From Bacillota bacterium (GTDB lineage: Bacteria; Bacillota; Clostridia; Christensenellales; SZUA-584): a DNA stretch of 64,000 nt. The stretch covers positions 75,370 to 139,369 of the forward strand of contig JAEWBO010000006.1 of NCBI GenBank assembly GCA_023391105.1. The letters run 5' to 3'. A program made the translations under genes and the position numbers. Of this stretch, positions 24,501 through 33,310 are shown in pieces; position 1 is the stretch's first letter, and every line of letters starts with the position of its first letter. Under the pieces are notes generated by a model. It did no database searches. It saw nothing but the letters and a program-made list of their open reading frames with translations, and was not told the DNA's origin.

Positions 24501-27500
24501 TTATTTAGGCAATCGCTTTGCCTTCTTATTCCATCTCACCATAGCCACTGACAGAACACCAATCACCAAAGCAGCTGCAGTCACTGCGATCCAAACAAGC
24601 ACAGAAATGGTGTCGTCCCCGCTGTCGGCCGAGCCAGCCTGCCAGGCATCATCTGAGAGATCAAGCTGATAGTTACCCAAGGGGGTGTTCTCTTTATCCA
24701 GCGCAAGAATAATGAGGTTTCCATCTTCCTGCAAATCGTCCTGACTAATTTGCAGTTCAAATGTACCCGCATTCATATCGATTTGTATGATCTCTCCGGA
24801 CGGGAGTTGAATTGACGCTGTGCCTTTGGGCAAATCATCAATGTTGATAGTGACGATGATAATGCCTGCCTGTTCATCCGCCTGTATGGAAAGAGGCTTT
24901 AGCGTCACAGGCGCGGTAGCCACTGGGTTGGGTATCACATGAGCATCTTTGTATGTAGCCGTCAAGGTCACGTCATGGTCCGGCATCGTAAACGTCGTAC
25001 TGGCATTGCTGGCGTCTTCAAACGTGCCGCCGCCACTGCTTGCCCATCTGTCAAAAACCTTACCGGACGGCGCTGCTTCGGCTGTGATGGATACCCATGT
25101 TCCCGCTTTATAGGAACCGCTGCCCGTGCCGCTTGCTACCGACAGCGAATAGACAGGTGTCCATACGGCGTATAGCGTCACCGTCTCGCCGTTCATCGAC
25201 GTGAGGTTTGATACGCTTTGTCCGTCCGAATAGATGACTGTGCCGTCCGGACTGGTTGCCCAGCCTGCAAAGGTGTAGCCCGTCTTTGTAAAGCCGTTGG
25301 CTGTCAGCGCTTTCGCTGCGCCATAGGTATGGCGGCTTGAGGCAACATTGCCCATGCCACCGTTGGCGTCGTAATTCACGGTGTAGGTGTGCGGTCTCCA
25401 GACGGCATACAGAATCATCGTTTCGTCGTTCTCGGCCGTAAGGTTTAACACACTCTCTTCATTATTGTAGATGGTTGCGCCATTCGAACTGGCTGCCCAG
25501 CCCGTAAAGGTGTAGCCTGTACGCTTGAACCCGTTGGCCGTCAGCGTTTTTGCCTCATCATAGGTGTGGCTGCTCGATGCAGTGGTGCCCGTGCCGCCGT
25601 TGGCGCTGTAATTTACCGTATAAGAGTTGACGGTCCAGACAGCGTACAACGTCACTGTTGCGCCATCTTCCGATGTGAGGTTTAATACGCTCTGCCTGTC
25701 CGAACAGATGACAACGCCGTCGGGTTTGGTTGCCCATCCCGTAAAAGTGTAGCCAGTCTTTGCGAAACCGTTGACCGTCAGCGTTCTGGCCTCGTCGTAG
25801 GCATGGCTGCTCGACTCGGTGCTGCCCGAGCCGCCGTTGGCATCGTAGCTGACCGTGTAGGTGTACGGTGTCCACACGGCGTATAGCGTCACCGTTACGC
25901 CATCCGCTGGCGTATGGTTATTTATGCTCTGTCCGTCGGAATACAGGGCCGCACCGCGTGCACTGGTTGCCCAACCCGCAAAGGTGTAACCCAACCGTGT
26001 AAAGCCGTTGGCCGTGAGCGTTTTCGCCTCATCATAGGTGTGGCTGCTCGAAGCGGTCCTGCCCGAGCCGCCGTTGGCATCGTACTCAACTGTGTAGGCA
26101 TTTGCCCTCCACACGGCGTACAGTGTTAACGCCGCGCCGTCCTCCGATGCAAGGTTTAGCACACTCTCTTCATCTGCATAAACGACCTCACCGGCCGCAT
26201 CGGTTGCCCAGCCCATAAAAGTGTAGCCCGTCTTTGTGAAACCGTTGACTGTCAGTGTTCTTGCCTCATCATAGGCATGGCTGCTCGACTCGGTGCTGCC
26301 CGAGCCGCCGTTGGCGTTATAGTCTATCGTGTAGATGTTGGCCCTCCACACGGCGTATAGCGTTACCGACACGCCGTCTTCCGGTGTGAGATTTGATACG
26401 CTTTGTCCGTCCGCATAGATGGCTATGCCGGACGCGTCGTTAGCCCAGCCCGCAAAGGTGTAACCAGTCCGCGTGAAGCTGTTGGCCGTCAGCGTTTTTG
26501 CCTCATCATAGGTGTGGCTGCTCGGATCGATGCTGCCCGAGCCGCCGTTGGCATCGTACTCGACCGTATAGGTGTGCGGTCTCCAGACCGCGTACAGCGT
26601 CACCGTCGTACCGTTTACCGACGTAAGGTTACTCACGCTCTCTTCATCCGCATAGACGACCTCACCGCCCGAACTGGTTGCCCAGCCCATAAAGGTGTAG
26701 CCGGTCCGTGCAAATCCATTGGCCGTCAGCGTTTTTTCCTCATCGTAGATGTGGCTGCTCGATGCAGTGGTGCCCGTACCGCCGTTGGCATCGTACTCGA
26801 CGGTGTAGGTGTGGGGCATCCACTTTGCGTACAACTTTACCGTCGCGCCGTCCTCTGACGCAAGGTTTAACACACTCTCTTCATTCGTATAGACGATCTC
26901 GCCTTCCGCATCGGTTGCCCAGCCCGCAAAGGTATAGCCCGTCCATGTAAAGCCATTGGCCGTGAGCGTTTTTGCCTCATCGTAAGTATGAGTGCTGGGA
27001 GCGGTGCTGCCTGTCGCGCGGTTGGCATCGTACTCGACCGTGTAGGTGTGGGGCATCCACTTTGCGTACAACTTTACCGTCGCGCCGTTCTCTGACGCAA
27101 GGTTTGATACGCTCATTTTATCTGTATACACGGCTGTGCCATCGGCACTGGTCGCCCAGCCCGCAAATGTGTAACCTGTCCGGCTAAAGCCGTTGGCCGT
27201 GAGCGCTTTTGCTTCATCGTAAGTGTGGCTGCTGGGGGCAGTGCTGCCCGTCCCGCCGTTGGCATCGTAGCTGACCGTGTAGGTGTGCGGCGTCCATGCC
27301 GCGTACAGTGTCACCACTGCGCCGTCCTCTGACGCAAGGTTTGATACGCTCTCCTCATCCTCATAGACGACCCCGCCGTCCGTCTCAGTTGCCCAGCCCG
27401 AAAAGGTGTAGCCTGTTCGGGTGAAGCCGTTGGCCGTCAGCGTTTTTGCCTCATCGTAGGTGTGGCTGCTGGGGGCAGTGCTGCCCGTCCCGCCGTTGGC

Positions 27501-29309
27501 ATCGTACTTGACCGTGTAGGAGTTGACCGTCCACTTTGCGTACAACGTCACCGTCGCGCCGTACTCTGACGCAAGGTTGCTTACGCTCTCTTCATCCTCA
27601 TAGGTGACCGCACCAGCCGTACTGGTCGCCCAACCCATAAAGGTGTAACCTGTCTTTGTAAACCCATTAGGCGTAAGAGGCTTTGCCTCATCGTAGGTGT
27701 GGCTGCTTGAAGCCGTGCTGCCACCCGTGCCGCCGTTGGCATTGTACTTGACTGTGTAGGTGTTTGGGGTCCAAACGGCATAAAGCGTCGTATCGTCAAG
27801 AAAAGTAAACGTATCGCCCTCGTTATAGCCGCTGCCCTCTTTGTTCGCTGCCGTGTTCCAGCCAGAGAATGTATAGCCAACGCGGCTTAACCCACCACCA
27901 TTAACCACAGATACGGTTGTTCCGATGTGCTGGGTGACCTGAGACGGTACTGTGCCGCTCCCGTTATTCTGATGGTAGGATAGCGTATACGGCCGCAGGT
28001 AAGCACCAAAATTGCCGCTCCATGGCACTGATATACCATAAGCCGCCTTATTTGCAATATGTCCGGAGACAGTATGGTGAGTATGTGTGGTTGTTGTGGG
28101 GGTGGCATAGCGGTCGTTTTTGAGAAACAGTGCCACCGTATTCGAAATCTCAAGTGTACCGTGCGAGGGTGAACGGGCTCCTCCGCCGACATCCTTTGCG
28201 AACTGACCATAATTATCGTCCGATCCTGCCTGTGCAAACACCACGCCACCCGAGAGAGTGACAGTACCACCCTCGCCCCAGTTACCGCAGCCGATGCCCG
28301 GACTACCGCCCCAAAAGTCGTCATTACCACCTTTGGCCGTCACTGTGCCGCCGCTAATGGTAATGATACCTGCGCTGCCCTCCTCGCTGCCGCCGATTCC
28401 GGCGCCGCCTTTCCCGCCTGTAGCCACAACCGTGCCGCCGCTGATGGTGATAGTACCACCATCTCCTTCGTAGCCGCCAATACCCGCACCATAACCGTTG
28501 CTCGTAGCCTCAATTATACCGCCGGTGATGTTGATCTCGCCGCCACTGCCTCCGCTGTTGTAACTGGTGAAAATGCCTGAGTCGCCCGTAGCCTGAATTG
28601 TACCGCCGGTGATGGTAATATTGGCGCCGGTTGTACCGTCGCTGCCAATACCCGGACCACTTTCGCCCACGGCGGTTACATGACCACCATGAATAGTGAT
28701 TGTATCGCCGTTTTCTCCACTGCCGCCGCCGATTCCTGCATTGCTTACTCCGCCATAGGCATTCACCGTACCGCCGTTGATGGTAATGGTACTGGTTGAT
28801 GTGTCATAATATCCGCATCCGATGCCGGCAGCTACGGCGCCGCCATAAGCGTTCACCGTACCGCCGTTGATGGTAATGGTACCAGTTGATTTGTCATAAT
28901 ATCCGCTGCCTATGCCTGCACCCCATTTATCTCCTGTGGCATTTAAGACACCCGTGCCACCCGCTTGCCCAAAAATGGTGAGGTTTTTGCCTCCCACAAC
29001 GCTAATACCTGGATTAAAACTATTTTCGACCGCGGATACAGTGAGTGTCTTGCCATCCATCAGAATCACTTTTGCGTCGCCGGTTACCGTGATGGTTTCT
29101 GTTCGTGTTACGTCGGCATTAACCACGTACCAGCCGGTACCAAGCGTTGCTGTAGAACTTGTGATCTCTGCGGCCGTCACCGTTTGCGTTGTGCCCGTTT
29201 CATCCAGATATGTCACAGATACATTTGCCGCCAGAGCGGTCAGAGAAGAAGGCAAACATAGAAAGAAAAAGATAATGGCGAAAATAATGAGTGTGAGCTT
29301 ATTTCTCAT
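24501..29309 (-). CDS. Giant surface protein: beta-helix, eleven Listeria-Bacteroides repeats, C-terminal anchor
   Basis: 1602 residues. The ATG at 29307-29309 follows GGAGG at five bases and begins MRNKLTLIIFAIIFFF; an in-frame upstream start lacks a binding site. Signal peptide about 1-29. Residues 30-115 form an N-terminal domain (DVTRTETITVTG). Residues about 115-400 are Gly-rich coils of the pattern GAGIG...ITINGGTVNAYGG, expected to form a right-handed beta-helix. One divergent and eleven tandem Flg_new (Listeria-Bacteroides) repeats follow (YDANGG, GYTF-GWAT, LYAVW), then an InlB-B-like domain. The end is a beta-rich module shared with the protein at 4486-5469, a transmembrane helix (about 1570-1592) and a basic tail. 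No LPXTG motif. Probably adhesive; ligand unknown. Confidence 0.82.
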   Translation of the reverse strand: MRNKLTLIIFAIIFFFLCLPSSLTALAANVSVTYLDETGTTQTVTAAEITSSTATLGTGWYVVNADVTRTETITVTGDAKVILMDGKTLTVSAVENSFNPGISVVGGKNLTIFGQAGGTGVLNATGDKWGAGIGSGYYDKSTGTITINGGTVNAYGGAVAAGIGCGYYDTSTSTITINGGTVNAYGGVSNAGIGGGSGENGDTITIHGGHVTAVGESGPGIGSDGTTGANITITGGTIQATGDSGIFTSYNSGGSGGEINITGGIIEATSNGYGAGIGGYEGDGGTITISGGTVVATGGKGGAGIGGSEEGSAGIITISGGTVTAKGGNDDFWGGSPGIGCGNWGEGGTVTLSGGVVFAQAGSDDNYGQFAKDVGGGARSPSHGTLEISNTVALFLKNDRYATPTTTTHTHHTVSGHIANKAAYGISVPWSGNFGAYLRPYTLSYHQNNGSGTVPSQVTQHIGTTVSVVNGGGLSRVGYTFSGWNTAANKEGSGYNEGDTFTFLDDTTLYAVWTPNTYTVKYNANGGTGGSTASSSHTYDEAKPLTPNGFTKTGYTFMGWATSTAGAVTYEDEESVSNLASEYGATVTLYAKWTVNSYTVKYDANGGTGSTAPSSHTYDEAKTLTANGFTRTGYTFSGWATETDGGVVYEDEESVSNLASEDGAVVTLYAAWTPHTYTVSYDANGGTGSTAPSSHTYDEAKALTANGFSRTGYTFAGWATSADGTAVYTDKMSVSNLASENGATVKLYAKWMPHTYTVEYDANRATGSTAPSTHTYDEAKTLTANGFTWTGYTFAGWATDAEGEIVYTNEESVLNLASEDGATVKLYAKWMPHTYTVEYDANGGTGTTASSSHIYDEEKTLTANGFARTGYTFMGWATSSGGEVVYADEESVSNLTSVNGTTVTLYAVWRPHTYTVEYDANGGSGSIDPSSHTYDEAKTLTANSFTRTGYTFAGWANDASGIAIYADGQSVSNLTPEDGVSVTLYAVWRANIYTIDYNANGGSGSTESSSHAYDEARTLTVNGFTKTGYTFMGWATDAAGEVVYADEESVLNLASEDGAALTLYAVWRANAYTVEYDANGGSGRTASSSHTYDEAKTLTANGFTRLGYTFAGWATSARGAALYSDGQSINNHTPADGVTVTLYAVWTPYTYTVSYDANGGSGSTESSSHAYDEARTLTVNGFAKTGYTFTGWATKPDGVVICSDRQSVLNLTSEDGATVTLYAVWTVNSYTVNYSANGGTGTTASSSHTYDEAKTLTANGFKRTGYTFTGWAASSNGATIYNNEESVLNLTAENDETMILYAVWRPHTYTVNYDANGGMGNVASSRHTYGAAKALTANGFTKTGYTFAGWATSPDGTVIYSDGQSVSNLTSMNGETVTLYAVWTPVYSLSVASGTGSGSYKAGTWVSITAEAAPSGKVFDRWASSGGGTFEDASNASTTFTMPDHDVTLTATYKDAHVIPNPVATAPVTLKPLSIQADEQAGIIIVTINIDDLPKGTASIQLPSGEIIQIDMNAGTFELQISQDDLQEDGNLIILALDKENTPLGNYQLDLSDDAWQAGSADSGDDTISVLVWIAVTAAALVIGVLSVAMVRWNKKAKRLPK
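25160..27759 (-). repeat. Eleven tandem 237-bp coding repeats
   Basis: Each unit encodes 79 residues running from YTV-YDANGG through TYDEAKTLTANGF and GYTF-GWAT to LYAVW-PHT. Neighbouring units are highly similar at DNA level, with long identical blocks such as GCCGTTGGCATCGTA. Two or three alternating subtypes (SSSHTYDEAK, SSSHAYDEAR) suggest duplication in multi-repeat blocks. Copy number is likely unstable, and assembly across this array should be checked. Confidence 0.9.
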
Positions 29310-29405
29310 GGTAACCTCCAAAGCAGGACAGACATAAATCGAGACAATTTCCGGCGCATTAAAAAGTTGCAATAAACGTCATACGCATACAACTTTATAA
29401 AATAT

Positions 29406-29448
29406 ATTGTATTCATAAAATGGATTTGTCACAATGTACGAAAGTACA
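29406..29448 (-). promoter_or_regulatory. Promoter and abutting inverted repeat for the 1602-residue surface protein
   Basis: On the minus strand TTGTGA (29429-29434), 17 bases, TACAAT (29406-29411) form a promoter about 90 bases upstream of the start codon. Directly upstream of the -35 is an inverted repeat TGTAC-TTTC-GTACA (29435-29448). That is the position expected for an activator touching RNA polymerase. The NarL-type regulator encoded next to it is the obvious candidate, which is inference. Confidence 0.55.
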
Positions 29449-29514
29449 GTCTCCTGGTATAAAACGACAAATAAGGATGTTCGCTGTTGCTAAATGCTGT
29501 TGGCCACAATTCTA

Positions 29515-30153
29515 TCAGACGTCTTTAATGATGCCTAGCTTCGCGGCATGCGCAATCACTTGAGAACGGTTTTCCAGATGTAGTATCTCGACAATATTCC
29601 CCATATGGTATTTAATAGTACGCTCCGTCAGCCCCAAAGCTTCTGCCACGTCTTTATAGGAAACACCCTGAGCCACCAGCTGCAATATCTCAAGCTGCCG
29701 CGGCGTAAGCTGCATCGAGTCTGTGCTTTCTTCTGTTTGGCAGCCTTGTAGCTCATCCAGCAGCTGCGCGGCCAATGAAGAAGAAAGAGCAGTTTCACCC
29801 CGCCGGATGCCTTGCAGTGTCTCGACAAGCTCTGCCGCACTGGTGCTTTTAAGCAAATAACCGTCCGCGCCGTATTTTATGGCCTGAAAAAGATCCTCAT
29901 CCCCCTGCGATGCGGTCAGCATCACCACCTTAGTGGCGGGGTACTGCGCTTTCAACAATCTGAGCGTATCAAAACCGCTGAGCCCAGGCATGCAGATGTC
30001 CATCAAAATGGCCTCAGGCTGATGAACGGCGGCTAGTTTCAGCGCTTCCTTGCCTGAGTTTGCAATGCAGGCGACTTCGAATCCATAGGTTTTGAGGAGG
30101 TAGCTCAGCCCCTCAATAAACAAGGCGTGGTCATCAACAAGCATCAGCTTCAT
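29515..30153 (-). CDS. NarL/FixJ-family response regulator
   Basis: 212-residue cytoplasmic regulator. Receiver at residues 1-120: VDDH, phosphoacceptor in ILMDICMP, MLTAS, and LLKSTS. The C-terminal LuxR-type helix-turn-helix is at about 145-205 (LTPRQLEILQLVAQG, then DVAEALGLTERTIKYHMGNI). The gene overlaps its sensor kinase by four bases. It lies directly upstream of the 1602-residue surface protein on the same strand, separated by 205 bases that hold a promoter with an activator-like inverted repeat, so control of that protein is the simplest hypothesis. Confidence 0.94.
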   Translation of the reverse strand: MKLMLVDDHALFIEGLSYLLKTYGFEVACIANSGKEALKLAAVHQPEAILMDICMPGLSGFDTLRLLKAQYPATKVVMLTASQGDEDLFQAIKYGADGYLLKSTSAAELVETLQGIRRGETALSSSLAAQLLDELQGCQTEESTDSMQLTPRQLEILQLVAQGVSYKDVAEALGLTERTIKYHMGNIVEILHLENRSQVIAHAAKLGIIKDV

Positions 30154-31853
30154 ATCTTTTCACCTCCGGGAATGGGCATTGTCAGCCAGACTCGGCAGCC
30201 TTGTTTGGGCGCAGAATCAACACGCAGCACTGCGCCGATCTCCGCTGCGCGTTCCTGCATAATCTTTAGCCCGAAAGCGTCGGAAGCACGAGGACGCGCA
30301 TAATCAAAGCCTTCGCCGTTGTCTTCCACGGACAGTAACAGCTTGCCTTCTTCGCATTTTGCTGCTAACCAGACTTGCGAGGCCCCCGCATGCTTCTGCA
30401 CGTTGTTTAGGGCTTCCTTGGCTATGCTGAGCAGTTGGATCTGCGTATACGTGCTGATTTCTGCCCAATCAAAATCTATTTTCAATTCTATGGATATGCC
30501 GGATCGCTTTTCAAACTCCAGTATGTCGGTGCGCAATGACGCGATGAGACTATCGTCGGATGCGGATACACTGCGGGCGTTTTTGATATATGACCGCAGC
30601 TGTTCGTGTGCTGTTTGAGTGACATCCACAAGGCGGCATAGCCGTTCATTGATCATATCAACACCGCTGTCAGCCAGTTCTCTTTGTATGCCCTGCGCCT
30701 GGAGATTGATGAACCCCAGTATTTGTCCGAGATTATCGTGCAGATCGCGCGCCATCTGTTCCTTTTCCCGTGAAGCGGTCAGCCTGAGCTGCTGCGCCAG
30801 ATGTCGTTGCTGAGCCTTTTTCTTTTCGGTCACCTCATACACCATGGCAAGCCGTCCAAGCAGCGCACCTTTGCTGCCGGTAAGTGGAGAAAAAATGGCT
30901 TCGTACACTCGCGTGACATTCAGCTCAGTCCTTCGGAATTCGGTATGTGTTATGCTTCTGTTTAGACAGGCGCTTGAGAATTCGGGGCTGCTGCAAAAAA
31001 CATCCGCCGCATTACGTCCGTTGGCCAGCTTGGCAGAGACACCCGTAATTTTTTCCAGCGCGGGATTTACGTCCAATATTCGGTCTTGCAGATCCATCAC
31101 CAGCACGCCTGCATCCATGCTCTCAATCACCGTGGCACGTGCCAGCGGAACCAGATCAAACATTTTATAACGAAATATCGCCACGGCCATCATCAAGCCC
31201 GCAGGGCCAAAGAATACGGGCGTCAAATCGATGCCTTTGGCAGGGCTCAGGCCCGCAATATAAAGTATGTTTGGCACGACAATAAGACTGACACCAACAA
31301 GAAGGAGCATGGCCTGCTTGCGGTAAACAGTTTTTCGATATATGACTGCTCTGACCAGCATCGTGAATGCGGCAATATTGATGATATGCTGATAAGTCGC
31401 GTGAATATAAAAAGCCGGACCATATCGTTTGGCAATCACGGGAAAAGCTCCGCTGGTATCAAGACGAAAATCGTAGCGCATCAGGCCGTGATGACCGTCT
31501 GTCCATACGAGCGCGATAATGATCACGGGCAATAACAGCAACCACCAAAAGGTTCTTTTTTGCAGCCATTTATCATATCCTGTGAAGCGCATGCACAACG
31601 CAAACAAGGCCAGCGGCGAGAAGCAATACGCAAAATACTGAACGTTGGCCCAAAAGAGCTTGGTGGCAAGGTCCACCCCGGACATTTCCAGCGCGTTTCC
31701 GCCCGACCAGACTGTGACAAGCAGCATGCTTGTGATGAAACTGGCGGCGCACTTGGAATGATGCTGCCTGGCAAACGCATAGATACCGAGCGTAAGCGTC
31801 ACAGCAGAAGAAGTCATGAGTGGCCATATGTATGGAGTATATTGAAATTGCAC
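30150..31853 (-). CDS. 7TM-PAS sensor histidine kinase of the DesK/NarX type
   Basis: 567-residue membrane kinase paired with the NarL-type regulator (ATGA overlap). Residues 1-225 carry about seven transmembrane helices matching the N-terminal 7TM region of histidine kinases (VWSGGNALEMSGVDLATKLF). A PAS domain follows at about 240-355 (ATVIESMDAGVLVMDL), then a HisKA_3 dimerisation domain with the phosphoacceptor in ARDLHDNLGQ (about residue 373). The HATPase domain has SIAKEALNNVQKHA, EDNGEGF and FGLKIMQERA. Signals for 7TM-PAS kinases of this type are generally unknown. Confidence 0.92.
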   Translation of the reverse strand: MQFQYTPYIWPLMTSSAVTLTLGIYAFARQHHSKCAASFITSMLLVTVWSGGNALEMSGVDLATKLFWANVQYFAYCFSPLALFALCMRFTGYDKWLQKRTFWWLLLLPVIIIALVWTDGHHGLMRYDFRLDTSGAFPVIAKRYGPAFYIHATYQHIINIAAFTMLVRAVIYRKTVYRKQAMLLLVGVSLIVVPNILYIAGLSPAKGIDLTPVFFGPAGLMMAVAIFRYKMFDLVPLARATVIESMDAGVLVMDLQDRILDVNPALEKITGVSAKLANGRNAADVFCSSPEFSSACLNRSITHTEFRRTELNVTRVYEAIFSPLTGSKGALLGRLAMVYEVTEKKKAQQRHLAQQLRLTASREKEQMARDLHDNLGQILGFINLQAQGIQRELADSGVDMINERLCRLVDVTQTAHEQLRSYIKNARSVSASDDSLIASLRTDILEFEKRSGISIELKIDFDWAEISTYTQIQLLSIAKEALNNVQKHAGASQVWLAAKCEEGKLLLSVEDNGEGFDYARPRASDAFGLKIMQERAAEIGAVLRVDSAPKQGCRVWLTMPIPGGEKI

Positions 31854-31925
31854 CTTTCGGTTCCCTTCATGAATGCTTCATAGTGTGATTATATAAGTTT
31901 AAATATAGCCATTTCAAGATAAAAT

Positions 31926-32108
31926 TTATAAAGATGTATTTTTTAAAGAGCTTCTTGGTTCATTTGGAATAAAAGTATTGAGTATATCCTTTACATTGAT
32001 ACTTTCAATATAATCAGAAATACTCGCTTGATTCATTTTTGAGCATAAAAAAGACATCTCACATTGAAACGTCAGTAAACTTTGATAAAGGCAATCACTT
32101 AAAATCAC
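31926..32108 (-). CDS. Hypothetical 60-residue protein, GTGA-coupled to the HIRAN gene
   Basis: Starts at a GTG (32106-32108) that overlaps the stop of the HIRAN gene as GTGA, the usual sign of translational coupling. The sequence (MILSDCLYQSLLTFQC..., then DYIESINVKDILNTFIP) has no recognisable domain or membrane segment and contains two Cys. It could instead be read-through of decayed sequence. Support is only the coupling and the open frame. Confidence 0.35.
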   Translation of the reverse strand: MILSDCLYQSLLTFQCEMSFLCSKMNQASISDYIESINVKDILNTFIPNEPRSSLKNTSL

Positions 32109-32572
32109 TCATTCTTAAGGAAAATCTCTATAGACATACCAAGAACAAGAGTATATTTTCTTTTTAAATATAACCGTGCGAACAATTCTTTACCACAATC
32201 CATTAGCTGTGCAGGTATCACATTGTACTTCTTCGGGATATAACCGAGCTTAATACCTGACTTGTTATATATAGCAATGGCGTTTGTATCATATTGATTC
32301 AGGGGCTCTCGTATGAGTTCAAGTTTATCCCCAACAGATGTACTCTCATCCGCCCCTCTTAAGTTCTCAATAAACCCTGAACCCGCGATGTTAACGAAGT
32401 CTAAGAAGATACCACCTTCCCATTCAGGATTAGCAGATCTGTATTCCTTTACTTCCTGAAATAATCGTGTAAAATTGTTTTGCTTGACTGCCGGCTTATT
32501 GTTATCTTGTTCATCTGATGTGATTGTGTTTGGTTCGATCGCAGCTGTTAAAACTATTTCTTTCTTATCCAA
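32105..32572 (-). CDS. Stand-alone HIRAN-domain protein
   Basis: 155 residues with a C-terminal HIRAN domain at about 55-155: FVNIAGSGFIENL, then GDKLELIREPLNQYDTNAIAIYN, then KLGYIPKKYNVIPAQL. HIRAN domains bind DNA 3' ends in SNF2-type remodellers such as HLTF; small stand-alone bacterial versions are of unknown function, often near restriction or repair genes. None is present here. The first 50 residues are polar and probably disordered. The TTG start overlaps the upstream gene by 19 bases. The region is markedly AT-richer than its surroundings, which hints at transfer. Confidence 0.75.
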   Translation of the reverse strand: MDKKEIVLTAAIEPNTITSDEQDNNKPAVKQNNFTRLFQEVKEYRSANPEWEGGIFLDFVNIAGSGFIENLRGADESTSVGDKLELIREPLNQYDTNAIAIYNKSGIKLGYIPKKYNVIPAQLMDCGKELFARLYLKRKYTLVLGMSIEIFLKNE

Positions 32573-32913
32573 ATAATCTTCTTTAGTAACTGTATCATTG
32601 GCGTTTCCTGGTTAAGCACTTCATTTTTCTTTTGATGGGATATGGCCTGCTGCTTGATTATTAAATAAATGATTAGGCCAATCAAAACAATACTGCCAAT
32701 AACGATTAACGCAGCCACTATGTTTTGAATCGCCAAAGCGACAAGGATGACTATGATTATCGTTGAAGGGACTGTCCCGCAGCCTTTACCACCGGATGGG
32801 CAACCGCCTCCGCCTCCGCCGCTTGTTTGGGTATACGTGTAGTAATTATCAACATTGCTTTTCCATGAGCCTCCGCTGTTAAATCCGCCACCGCCTCCAA
32901 AGAAATCTGACAT
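32554..32913 (-). CDS. Gly-rich small membrane protein
   Basis: 119 residues: an N-terminal low-complexity segment rich in Gly (FFGGGGGFNSGG, SGGGGGGCPSGGKGC), then one long or two short hydrophobic helices at about 48-88 (IIIVILVALAIQNIVAALIVIG), then a basic tail. There is no signal-peptide pattern, so the Gly-rich end is probably cytoplasmic or exposed depending on topology. The ATG has AGGAAGGTGAT upstream. First gene of a three-gene AT-rich unit with the HIRAN protein. I do not recognise a family. Confidence 0.65.
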   Translation of the reverse strand: MSDFFGGGGGFNSGGSWKSNVDNYYTYTQTSGGGGGGCPSGGKGCGTVPSTIIIVILVALAIQNIVAALIVIGSIVLIGLIIYLIIKQQAISHQKKNEVLNQETPMIQLLKKIIWIRKK

Positions 32914-32998
32914 GCCATCACCTTCCTCTTATTGTTAATATCGCATACTATGTGTACAAAAAGAGGGACAGTAATTATTGACCTCAAGCCCTTAAGCC

Positions 32999-33127
32999 TC
33001 AATAGCAATACGGCAATTGTTCATAAGAATCCATTTTTAGATCATACATAATATCCTGAAAGTCCTCCAAAAACTCATTTAGATAGACTTCCTTCAGTTC
33101 TTTCTCCTCACAGTTTGAACTTATGTG
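32999..33127 (-). other. Coding-like fragment without start codon
   Basis: Between a TAG at 33128-33130 and a TGA at 32999-33001 the minus strand reads SSNCEEKELKEVYLNEFLEDFQDIMYDLKMDSYEQLPYCY. Its charged, helix-like composition looks like real protein, but no ATG/GTG/TTG start is available, so it is probably the tail of a lost gene. The rest of 32914-33310 shows only AT-rich spacer and the terminator below. Confidence 0.25.
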
Positions 33128-33221
33128 CTATTTTCTCCACACTTCACAATATGGGTTTTTAACTATTTGCAATCTTGCTAATTCACTAATTACGGTATAC
33201 ATTGTTTAATCTATTTAAACA

Positions 33222-33246
33222 CAAAAACCCGGTATGTCCGGGTCTT
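33222..33246 (-). terminator. Intrinsic terminator of the AraC-type regulator
   Basis: On the minus strand ACCCGG and CCGGGT arms (33238-33243 with 33227-33232) enclose five bases and are followed by TTTTTGTG. It lies about 70 bases after the regulator's stop codon. Confidence 0.7.
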
Positions 33247-33310
33247 TGTGTGCTAACATATGAAATGATCAAACTCAGGAGAGCTTAAGGTGCAATTGCG
33301 GGCAGCCGCG

